DNA of 64,000 nucleotides from Stenotrophomonas ginsengisoli (GTDB lineage: Bacteria > Pseudomonadota > Gammaproteobacteria > Xanthomonadales > Xanthomonadaceae). The notes beneath the pieces are model-generated. The model did no database searches. It was not told where the DNA came from and saw only the letters and a program-made list of their open reading frames with translations. Shown piece by piece: positions 16,196-23,194 of the stretch (the stretch's first letter is position 1; each line of letters begins with the position of its first letter). The position numbers and the translations under genes were made by a program. Location of the stretch: NCBI RefSeq assembly GCF_001431485.1, contig NZ_LDJM01000010.1, positions 60,619-124,618 on the forward strand, written 5' to 3'.

Positions 16196-16702
16196 TCAAC
16201 GGCGATATACATCATCGCTGTGCTCGTTTTCCTTGCTGGTGCGGGTGGAACGCTGCACGCGGGTATCGCCGCACGACGTGCAGACATAGGTCTTGCTCAC
16301 CTCGTAACGGGTTTCGGTCCAGCTGATCTTGCGGATCAGGCGCTTGCCTTCGTTGGGCCCGGAGATCGAGCGCCCGGCTTCCACCTCACGATGACGCGGC
16401 GTGGAGGACAGGTAGCGTTCCTGCTTGTCGGTCATGCTCACGCTGTACAGGGCGCTGCACTGGTCACAACGCGCACTGGCGGCCATCAGCCAATGGCTGG
16501 CCACATAGGCCAGGAAAAAACTGCCCAGCCCCACACCCATGAAATAGAAATAGCGCAGGTACGGATAGGCCTCACGGATCAGCAGCCAGCCCACACCAGA
16601 GACAACTACCGCCACCGCCACGCCGATCAGGGTGGAATACAACTCCAGCTGTTTCTTTCTGGCCTGCTGTTCGGCCGTCAAACCCAGATCATCTTCCGAC
16701 AT
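16196..16702 (-). CDS. Membrane protein with a zinc-ribbon-like cytoplasmic part
   Basis: A protein of 168 residues starting at MSEDDLGLTAEQQ (ATG at 16702). Two membrane helices follow (YSTLIGVAVAVVVSGVGWLL and YFYFMGVGLGSFFLAYVAS). The soluble part has two CxxC knuckles, CDQC (about residue 81) and CTSC (near residue 143), which could bind one zinc ion as a rubredoxin-like ribbon. The end is charged and polar. Function is unknown. Upstream in-frame Met residues would add a Cys-rich stretch without known value, so the MSEDD start is preferred. Confidence 0.78.
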   Translation of the reverse strand: MSEDDLGLTAEQQARKKQLELYSTLIGVAVAVVVSGVGWLLIREAYPYLRYFYFMGVGLGSFFLAYVASHWLMAASARCDQCSALYSVSMTDKQERYLSSTPRHREVEAGRSISGPNEGKRLIRKISWTETRYEVSKTYVCTSCGDTRVQRSTRTSKENEHSDDVYRR

Positions 16703-17184
16703 CACCAACCCCATACCGCACAAATCACCCGTACAGACACGGGCCCCTTCTGCTCCGCGCGCACTGCACAGCGGGAGCGATGCACACACTAGCGGCGGCG
16801 ATGCGCGCAGACAATACCGGGCAATGCATCAACGCAGCTGGCAAGCCACAGCGCGTATCGGGTGATGGTGGCCGCTGATTGAGCGCTGCCGGCCGCACAA
16901 CCGGATCAGGAAACAGGCGCAGGCGTTTACACCTGCCCGGGTCGTATTTTCACCAGGCTCAGCGCCTGTCTGGCACCTATTGGTGCAGCGTTGCCAACAA
17001 CTGAGCCGGTGCGGTGACAGGGTCAGCGTCGTCCCCTCATTGCCGGGAAGCAGCACACACTGCCCGTCCGTGCCAATCGCCGCGCCCCTCCTGCCCTTAT
17101 CGCCACGGAACCAACCGGCCTGATGGCGTGATCCAGGCAAGCCATCCTGTCCAGACACAGGAACTGACATCTGCACTGATCCAT
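16703..17184. other. Intergenic stretch without a recognisable gene
   Basis: This stretch of roughly 480 bases lies between the start of the zinc-ribbon membrane protein gene and the end of the vWA gene. Frames on both strands lack ribosome-binding sites and protein-like composition. It should hold the membrane protein's promoter. I see no repeat or mobile-element trace. Confidence 0.5.
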
Positions 17185-17227
17185 GGCAAGGCGCCTGGCT
17201 GTATTCAACAGACGCAGGCGCACTGCC
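17185..17227 (-). terminator. Hairpin behind the vWA lipoprotein gene
   Basis: GGCAAGGCGCCTG at 17185-17197 and CAGGCGCACTGCC at 17215-17227 pair at 11 of 13 positions. It lies just downstream of the gene's stop and matches in place the perfect hairpin behind the truncated copy at 6491-6527. No clear T-run is present. Confidence 0.5.
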
Positions 17228-17235
17228 CGGGTGGA

Positions 17236-18918
17236 TCAGTTGTCGAGCTCGGGCTGGGGCTTGTCCACCAGGCCTTGGGCCAGGCGCATCAGCTGCACGG
17301 CCTGCGCGCGTTCGCCGTTGGCATCGGTTCCACGTGCGGCCTGGGCCGCCTGGATGACCTTGTCCCAGTTCCAGGCCGGCATGCGCTCACCGCCACGCAG
17401 CTGGTCGGCAAAGCCGGCTACCGCCGCCGCCCACTGCAACGACTGGCTCGGCGTGCGCCGTGCATCGGCGGCCAGCACCGGGCGGGTCAACAGCTTGCTG
17501 TCGTTCTGGCCGGGCAGCTTGTAGCGCAGGCGCAGCTCGGCCACTTCACCGGCCACCGCGGCCGGGGTGGCACTGGCCGCGGTGGCATAGCGACGTGCCG
17601 GCAACTGTTCGGCGCCGCTGCCCACCGGGGTCAGTTCGTACAGCGCGGTGACCTCGTGGCCGGGGCCGATGTCACCGGCATCGACCTTGTCATTGGCAAA
17701 GTCCTCGTTGGCCAGCACCCGGTTTTCATAGCCGATCAGGCGGTACTCACTGATCCGTGCCGGGTTGAATTCGACCTGGATCTTCACATCGTTGGCGATG
17801 GTGTACAGGGTGCCGCCCATCTGCTCGACCAGCACCTTGCGAGCCTGGCTGAGCGAATCGATATAGGCATGGTTGCCGTTGCCGATGTTGGCCAGCTTCT
17901 CGGCCATCGCATCGTTGTAGTTGCCACGGCCAAAGCCCAGCGTGCTCAGGGCGATGCCGCTGGCGCGGCGGTCTGCCACCAGGGTTTCCAGTGCGCCCTG
18001 GTTGACCGTGCCGACATTGAAATCACCATCGGTGGCCAGCAGCACCCGGTTGGCACCGCCACGGATGAACGACTGCCGGGCCAGCGCATAGGCCAGCTCG
18101 ATACCGGCACCGCCATTGGTGCTGCCGCCGGCTTCCAGCTGCTCCAGTGCGGCGAGGATGCGCGCGTGCTGGTCACCGGCGGTGGGCGGCAGCACTTCGC
18201 CGGCACTGCCGGCATAGCTGACGATGGCCACCTTGTCCTGGGCGCGCAGCTGCGGCACCAGCTGGGCGAAGGCTTTTTTCAGCAGCGGCAGCTTGTCGGC
18301 CGAGTACATCGAGCCGGAGGTGTCGATCAGGAACACCAGGTTCATCGGCGGCAGGGCATCACGCGGCAGCTCATAGCCCTTGATGCCGATCATCAGCAGC
18401 TGGCGGCGGCTGTCCCACGGGGCCGGGGCCAGCTCGGTATGGAAGGCGAACGGCACATCGCGGGTTGTCGGAGCCGGGTGGCCGTAGCGGAAGCTGTTGA
18501 TGAACTCCTCGGCGCGCACGGCATCGGCCGGCGGCCGGCTGCCCTGCTCCAGCAGCTTGCGCACATTGCTGTAGCTGCCGGTATCCACATCCACCGAGAA
18601 GGTGGACACCGGGTCACTGGCGGTGGCCTTGACCGGGTTGTCGTCCGGGCGCTGGTAGTTCTCGCGGTTGACCTCGACCACCGGAGCCGGTGCCACCCGA
18701 CTGCCACTGACCTGCATCCGGTGCAGGGTATTGCCGCTGTAGGCCGACATCGGCATGGCGGGCGCCATCGGTGCCGGCGGGCTGGGAGGACTGGGCGGGG
18801 CGACAATGTCGCTGGCGCGTGGCTGCGGTGCTTCCTGCACCACGTGCTTGGCACAACCGGCCAGGGCCAGCAGGACGGCGGAGGCGAGTACGGCGCGGGA
18901 TACGGCGGTCATCGGCAC
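17236..18918 (-). CDS. vWA-domain lipoprotein, YfbK-like
   Basis: A protein of 560 residues with a lipoprotein signal (VLASAVLLALAGC, lipobox LAGC) and a Pro-rich linker. Next comes the YfbK-type N-terminal domain (STFSVDVDTGSYSNVRKLL). The von Willebrand A domain starts near residue 185 with a complete metal site, VFLIDTSGSM (DxSxS), the Thr loop (ASGGSTNGGAG-like region near EAGGSTNGGAGI) and ATDGDFN. The C-terminal part (RYKLPGQNDSKLLTRP, WNWDKVIQAAQAARG) is the usual end domain. It is membrane-anchored in the periplasm and probably binds a protein partner; the function is not known. Its last 95 residues are duplicated at 6536-6828. A second Met two residues on is also a possible start. 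Confidence 0.92.
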   Translation of the reverse strand: MPMTAVSRAVLASAVLLALAGCAKHVVQEAPQPRASDIVAPPSPPSPPAPMAPAMPMSAYSGNTLHRMQVSGSRVAPAPVVEVNRENYQRPDDNPVKATASDPVSTFSVDVDTGSYSNVRKLLEQGSRPPADAVRAEEFINSFRYGHPAPTTRDVPFAFHTELAPAPWDSRRQLLMIGIKGYELPRDALPPMNLVFLIDTSGSMYSADKLPLLKKAFAQLVPQLRAQDKVAIVSYAGSAGEVLPPTAGDQHARILAALEQLEAGGSTNGGAGIELAYALARQSFIRGGANRVLLATDGDFNVGTVNQGALETLVADRRASGIALSTLGFGRGNYNDAMAEKLANIGNGNHAYIDSLSQARKVLVEQMGGTLYTIANDVKIQVEFNPARISEYRLIGYENRVLANEDFANDKVDAGDIGPGHEVTALYELTPVGSGAEQLPARRYATAASATPAAVAGEVAELRLRYKLPGQNDSKLLTRPVLAADARRTPSQSLQWAAAVAGFADQLRGGERMPAWNWDKVIQAAQAARGTDANGERAQAVQLMRLAQGLVDKPQPELDN

Positions 18919-18995
18919 AGCTCCTTGTGGAATGTGCCGACAGTAGCCCGGGCATGGGCGGCAGCGAAAGGCCGCCGCCCGCTTGCGTTTACCGA

Positions 18996-20351
18996 TCAGG
19001 CGGTGAGCGCGTCCAGCGAGGCCTGCTCGATGCCGGCGTACAGGGCGAAGGCATCGCCCACCGGCGCGCCCAGGGCGGCCTCGAAGGCGGCCTGGTTGGC
19101 CTGCTCGGCATAGGCACGCTGCTCGGCCCCGCCCAGGTTGGACTGGAAGATGCCGGCGGCGCTGACGGGCAGGAAATCCTCGTAGACGATCGGGTCGGCA
19201 CTGGCCAGGCCACGTTCGATCAACACCTCGGCCGGCAACTGGCGCGCGGCGGCCGGCAGTGCCGCACCGGCCTCGGTGAGGCGGTAGCGGAAGTAGCCCA
19301 GGCCTTCACGGCGCAGGCTGGCCCAGTCATCCGGGAAGCCGGCAAAGGCCGTCTGCAGACGGGTGTAGTAGTCATCGCCGGTGCTGCCTTCGGCCGCACG
19401 GGCCTGTTCCAGCAGCTGGTCATACAGCGCGCGTCCCTTCGGGGTCAGGGCCAGGCCACGCTGCTCGATTTCGCCAAAACGCGCAGTGTGCGAACCGGCC
19501 GCGCCGGCATCGCCGACAAAATGCACCGGCTCGTTGAGCGCCTTGAAGCTGGTCTGGCGCAGCAGGATCGGGCAGGCACGACGCGGCGGGCCTTCGATCA
19601 CCGCCTTGGCATCGATGCCGGCGGCGATCATGCCCTCCTGCGCGGCATCGATATCCAGAGTGCGCGGGGTGAGGTGGTTGATGTGCGGGCCACGGAAGCT
19701 GACCACGTCGGCAATCAGGCGGTGGGCATCGTGCAGCTGCTGGTAGGTGGCCAGCGACACGGTGGCATCGCTGTGCCAGCGGAAGGTTTCCAGCGCTTCG
19801 GCGACAAAGGCCTGCGCATCGGCCTGGTCCAGCCCGCCCTGCGCTTCGGCCTTGGCCACCAGGGTCACGGCGGCATCGGTGAAGATGTTGCGCTTGGCCA
19901 GGATGGCGGCGGACTGCTCGCGCAGCGCGGCGTCCTCGATCAGCTCCAGGCGCAGCAGCGAGCAGAACACGCGGAACGGGTTGCGCGACAGGCTGGCCGC
20001 CTCCAACGGACGGAACGCGGTGGAGTGCACCGGCACCCCGGCCACAGCCAGGTCGTAGTAACCCACCGGGTACATGCCCATCACCGCAAACACCCGGCGC
20101 AGCATCGCCAGCTCGGCCGCGGTGCCGACACGGATCGCGCCATGGCGCTCCAGGTCGATGCGCTCGTAGTCGTCATTGCGCTTGAGCGAGGCCGCCAGCT
20201 CGGCATCGCCGGCCAGCACCTTGGCATTGATCGCCGACACCAGCTCGACCAGGTCGCCATACAGCGGCACCTCGGTGCGGTACATGTGGGACATCGCCTG
20301 GGCAAACAGGCTGCGGATGTGATCGGGTGAAACCAGGTTTTCAGCGGTCAT
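18996..20351 (-). CDS. hglS: 2-oxoadipate dioxygenase/decarboxylase (HglS/YdcJ type)
   Basis: A protein of 451 residues of the family long called DUF1338 or YdcJ. Characterised members turn 2-oxoadipate and oxygen into D-2-hydroxyglutarate with loss of CO2, in the D-lysine/2-aminoadipate breakdown route, using one iron. Visible marks are VPVHSTAFRPLEAASLSRNP (His metal ligand), SFRGPHINHLTPRTLDID (second His) and IVYEDFLPVSAAGIFQSNL (Glu ligand). The start MTAENLVSPDHIRSLF at 20351 is preferred to the longer upstream frame, which has no family match. No other lysine pathway gene is in the window. The family call is firm and the exact reaction follows from it. Confidence 0.9.
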   Translation of the reverse strand: MTAENLVSPDHIRSLFAQAMSHMYRTEVPLYGDLVELVSAINAKVLAGDAELAASLKRNDDYERIDLERHGAIRVGTAAELAMLRRVFAVMGMYPVGYYDLAVAGVPVHSTAFRPLEAASLSRNPFRVFCSLLRLELIEDAALREQSAAILAKRNIFTDAAVTLVAKAEAQGGLDQADAQAFVAEALETFRWHSDATVSLATYQQLHDAHRLIADVVSFRGPHINHLTPRTLDIDAAQEGMIAAGIDAKAVIEGPPRRACPILLRQTSFKALNEPVHFVGDAGAAGSHTARFGEIEQRGLALTPKGRALYDQLLEQARAAEGSTGDDYYTRLQTAFAGFPDDWASLRREGLGYFRYRLTEAGAALPAAARQLPAEVLIERGLASADPIVYEDFLPVSAAGIFQSNLGGAEQRAYAEQANQAAFEAALGAPVGDAFALYAGIEQASLDALTA

Positions 20352-20442
20352 CGGGCGAGCATGTGGCGGTGGAATATGCCGGCCATTGTCACCATTAGCC
20401 GGGCGTTTTGCGATCCGCACAGCAACATCGGCTTGATCTGGA

Positions 20443-20913
20443 TCAAGCCTTGCCCAAGGCGGCCGGCAGCGGCCGTGCCCAGACCCGGTAACTGTGCTGG
20501 AAACGCTGGCGCAACTGCCGCCACTGCGCGGTTCCCAGGCGCAGCTCCTGTGCGGCCAGCGCCGCCTCCCAGTCACCCTCGCCGGCCGCATCGCGGGCCT
20601 GCAGCAGCTGCAGGCAGGGCAGCTGGAGCAGCGCGCCGAGCTGGCAGGCGAAATACACATCGGCTGCCTGCCGCTGCGGCTGGGCCAGCCACTGCCGCAA
20701 CTGCGCCCGCCCCACCCCGCTGGCATGGTGCAACTCGTCGACAAAGGCATCCGGATGACGCTCGACGTAGTAGTTGATGTCGCTCAGGCCGGCATCGATA
20801 TCAGCCCGCCCGCTCTGCGCGCGGTAGGCCGCGGTCAACTCGGCGGTTTGCTCGGCCAGTGCCAACACCGGCCACAACAACAGCGACAAGGCGATGGCAC
20901 AGCGCGCGCTCAT
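20443..20913 (-). CDS. Secreted hypothetical protein
   Basis: About 156 residues from an ATG at 20913 that overlaps the stop of the HAD hydrolase gene (ATGA), so the two are translated together. A signal peptide is clear (ALSLLLWPVLALAEQ). The mature part is helical and polar (DINYYVERHPDAFVDELHHA, ELRLGTAQWRQLRQRFQHSY) with two Cys. No family is recognised. The coupling to a cytoplasmic phosphatase-like enzyme gives no clear clue to function. Confidence 0.78.
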   Translation of the reverse strand: MSARCAIALSLLLWPVLALAEQTAELTAAYRAQSGRADIDAGLSDINYYVERHPDAFVDELHHASGVGRAQLRQWLAQPQRQAADVYFACQLGALLQLPCLQLLQARDAAGEGDWEAALAAQELRLGTAQWRQLRQRFQHSYRVWARPLPAALGKA

Positions 20914-21665
20914 GCGTGCGCACCTTCTTCGATCAAGGCGCTGATGCTGGCAACCGTCTGCGGCCATTGCGCGGCGCAACTGACATGACGCAGGCGCGGA
21001 TGGTCCGCGTCCACCCCGTGTTCCTGCTCGTGGGCCCAGGTCATCGCGTAAGGCATGTGCACGGCCCAGCCGCCCAGGGCCAGCACCGGCTCGGCGTCGG
21101 AGCGCAACGAATTGCCGATCATTACGAAGCGCTCCATCGGCACGGCGAATTCGGCCAGCACGCGGGCGTAGGTGGCCGGGTCCTTTTCCGAGACGATCTC
21201 GATGCGCGGCAGGATGTCCTGCAGGCCGGCGCGCTTGATCTTGGATTCCTGGTGGAACAGGTCGCCCTTGGTGATCAGCACCACCGGATGCTCGGTAGCA
21301 ATGGCGGCCACCGCCTCGCGCACACCGTCCAGCAGGTCCACCGGATGACGCAGGGTGTCATGGCCCAGTTGCAGGATGCGCGAGATATCGGCGGTGCTGA
21401 TGCGCCCGGCAGTCATCTCGATGGCCGCTTCCAGCATCGACAGGGTCATGCCCTTGGCACCGTAACCGTAGATGCCCAGGTTGCGCCGCTCCACCGCCAG
21501 CAGGTGGCCGGCCGTCTGTGGATTGGTCATGTCGATGTACTCGCCGACGATGGACTGGAAGGTCTTCTCGGCGGCGCGGTAATAGTCTTCGCTCTTCCAC
21601 AGGGTGTCATCGGCATCAAAGCCGACCAGGACAGAGGAACGTGCTTGCGGGGTGGGGGTATTCAT
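20910..21665 (-). CDS. HAD-superfamily hydrolase
   Basis: A protein of 251 residues starting at MNTPTPQARSS (ATG at 21665); an upstream extension lacks family features. Motif I is VGFDADDTLW with the nucleophile and acid Asp pair, motif II VVLITKG, motif III the Lys before AGLQDILPRIEIVSEKDP, and motif IV VMIGNSLRSDAEP. The cap of about 70 residues after motif I is helical. These enzymes hydrolyse phosphate esters through an aspartyl-phosphate; the substrate is unknown. It forms a two-gene operon with the secreted protein downstream. Confidence 0.9.
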   Translation of the reverse strand: MNTPTPQARSSVLVGFDADDTLWKSEDYYRAAEKTFQSIVGEYIDMTNPQTAGHLLAVERRNLGIYGYGAKGMTLSMLEAAIEMTAGRISTADISRILQLGHDTLRHPVDLLDGVREAVAAIATEHPVVLITKGDLFHQESKIKRAGLQDILPRIEIVSEKDPATYARVLAEFAVPMERFVMIGNSLRSDAEPVLALGGWAVHMPYAMTWAHEQEHGVDADHPRLRHVSCAAQWPQTVASISALIEEGAHA

Positions 21666-21710
21666 GGCCCAAGGATAGCAGCGCCGCCCCGCCCTCCTGC
21701 CCACACAGAC

Positions 21711-21735
21711 GGGGGCAGCCGTCATGGCTGCCCCC
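21711..21735 (-). terminator. Hairpin downstream of the EF-hand gene
   Basis: GGGGGCAGCC (21711-21720) pairs perfectly with GGCTGCCCCC (21726-21735) around GTCAT. It follows the stop of the leftward EF-hand gene by about 30 bases. Confidence 0.6.
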
Positions 21736-21767
21736 GCGGGATGGTCACACTGCGTGACAGGTGTGGA

Positions 21768-22094
21768 TCAGTTGACCGGCTCTTCTTCCGGCTCGCTCAC
21801 CGGCTCGGCCACATCGGCACTGGTGGCCGCTTCCGGGGCCGCAGTGCTGGCCAGGTAGTTGCTGTATTCCTGCGCGGTCAGCTGGCCATCGGCATCACTG
21901 TCAACCTTGTCGAACACCGATGCCAGGGTGCTGTGGGCGGCGGCCTCTTCCTTGCTCAGGTTGCCGTCGCCATTGGTATCCAGGCTGGCCCAGCTCTGGC
22001 CGGAGCCGGCGGCGTTGGTTTCCTGGGCCATTGCCGGGGCGGCAGCGGCGGCAACAAGCAGGGCGCACAGCGGAAGGGCGTTGAATCGGGACAT
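21768..22094 (-). CDS. Secreted EF-hand calcium-binding protein
   Basis: A protein of 108 residues from ATG at 22094 with a strong signal peptide (CALLVAAAAAPAMAQ). Two EF-hand loops are complete: DTNGDGNLSKEE (about residues 40-51) and DSDADGQLTAQE (about 66-77), each with Asp/Asn at positions 1, 3 and 5 and Glu at 12. The end is acidic and Pro/Glu-rich. It should bind calcium in the periplasm; its partner or purpose is unknown. A longer frame up to 22382 is open but lacks a sensible start. A ribosome-binding site (AGGAGC) precedes the chosen start. Confidence 0.88.
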   Translation of the reverse strand: MSRFNALPLCALLVAAAAAPAMAQETNAAGSGQSWASLDTNGDGNLSKEEAAAHSTLASVFDKVDSDADGQLTAQEYSNYLASTAAPEAATSADVAEPVSEPEEEPVN

Positions 22095-22408
22095 GGGTTC
22101 AGCTCCTGGTTCTCGGGGTTGGTTGCGCCAGGACAGGGGAGTGCCCTGGCTGCGGAACCTACCCTGCCTGTGCGGCGATGAACCGATTCCCCCCGGCTTT
22201 GCCGCGCGCAACGGCGATTTAACCCATGCCGCCCGCCGCTGTTCTAGCCCGCTGTTAGGGACAAATGAAAGGCCGGTTAGCGGTTGATTCAATCCGGCGC
22301 ATTTCGTGGCCATCCGCACACTTCTGCGCGTGATGTGCGAGGCCGGCTTTGCCTGCTGGCAAATGAACATGTCAGCCGGCACAGCGATTTTTCAATGCAC
22401 CAGCCGGC
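22095..22408. other. Intergenic stretch without a recognisable gene
   Basis: This stretch of 314 bases between the EF-hand start and the end of the dipeptidase gene should hold the EF-hand promoter. Its middle is moderately A+T-rich (GCGATTTAACCC, TTGATTCAATCC). No protein-like frame, terminator or repeat stands out. Confidence 0.5.
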
Positions 22409-23119
22409 TCAATGCACCGGCACATCCAGTGCCTGGGCCTGTTCGCGCTGCAGCGGATGGCTGAAATGCCACCATTCCATCGCATACGGCTCGAAGCCTT
22501 CGGCCTGCATGGCCTGCTGCAGCAACTCCCGGTTGTCCTGCTGGGCCGGGGTGATATGCGGGTGACCCAGGTTGGCGCGCGGATCGAAGAAATCAAACGG
22601 CGTACCCATGTCCAAGGCATGGCAGGCGCCGCCACGGCAATCGAGCAGGCCCAGATCCACCGTATGCCCACGGCTGTGGCCGGAGGTGGCCGAGATGTAG
22701 CCGTTGAGCAGGTCCGGCTTGTCGATGTTGGGGAAGTAGGCGGCCTTGGCGGCCGCATCGGCCGGGGCCTGTGCCCAGGCCACGAAGGACTGCACCGCCT
22801 GCACCGGCCGGTAGCAGTCGTACACCTGCAGGCGGTAACCCTGGCCGAGCAGGTGCTGCTGCACCCGCGCCAACGCAGCGGCAGCCGGGGCACGCAGGTA
22901 ACAGATGTTGGCGTGGTAACCCGGCACCGGCGCGCCGGTGAAGTTGTTGCTGCCCAGGTAGCGCATGTCGATGTCGATATCCGGCGCCAGGCTGGCCACA
23001 TCCACCAGCCCGGCCTGCTGTGCACTGGCATCGGGCGGCTGCGTCACATCGTCTGCCTGTGCCAGGCACGGCAGCGCAGTGGCGGACAGCAACAGCAATG
23101 AAGCAAGGGCAAGGCGCAT
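22409..23119 (-). CDS. D-Ala-D-Ala dipeptidase, VanX-type (peptidase M15D)
   Basis: A secreted protein of 236 residues (signal peptide LASLLLLSATALPCLAQ). The zinc site of the M15D family is intact: SGHSRGHTVDLGLL (SxHxxGxxxD, first His and Asp) and MEWWHFSHPL (ExxH, catalytic Glu and last His). YDCYRPVQAVQSF carries the conserved Arg of the active site. Such enzymes split D-alanyl-D-alanine; chromosomal ones outside vancomycin-resistance loci are thought to recover D-Ala from cell-wall peptides. The export signal places it in the periplasm. It is the first member of a murein-peptide cluster reaching to 36,134. Confidence 0.93.
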   Translation of the reverse strand: MRLALASLLLLSATALPCLAQADDVTQPPDASAQQAGLVDVASLAPDIDIDMRYLGSNNFTGAPVPGYHANICYLRAPAAAALARVQQHLLGQGYRLQVYDCYRPVQAVQSFVAWAQAPADAAAKAAYFPNIDKPDLLNGYISATSGHSRGHTVDLGLLDCRGGACHALDMGTPFDFFDPRANLGHPHITPAQQDNRELLQQAMQAEGFEPYAMEWWHFSHPLQREQAQALDVPVH

Positions 23120-23143
23120 GGCGTTCTCCGGCGGCAGACAAAA

Positions 23144-23167
23144 AACGCCCCCGCAAGCGGGGGCGTT
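23144..23167 (-). terminator. Rho-independent terminator of the TonB receptor gene
   Basis: AACGCCCCCGC and GCGGGGGCGTT form a tight GC stem, followed on the minus strand by a run of T (the A-run at 23139-23145 on the plus strand). It lies behind the leftward receptor gene. Confidence 0.85.
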
Positions 23168-23194
23168 GGTCAGATGACCACAAGCAATAGCGGC

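Noticed and set aside
17014..19113. An open frame of 699 codons on the plus strand
   Set aside because: It is antisense to the vWA lipoprotein, whose MIDAS motif and lipobox make the minus strand the coding one.
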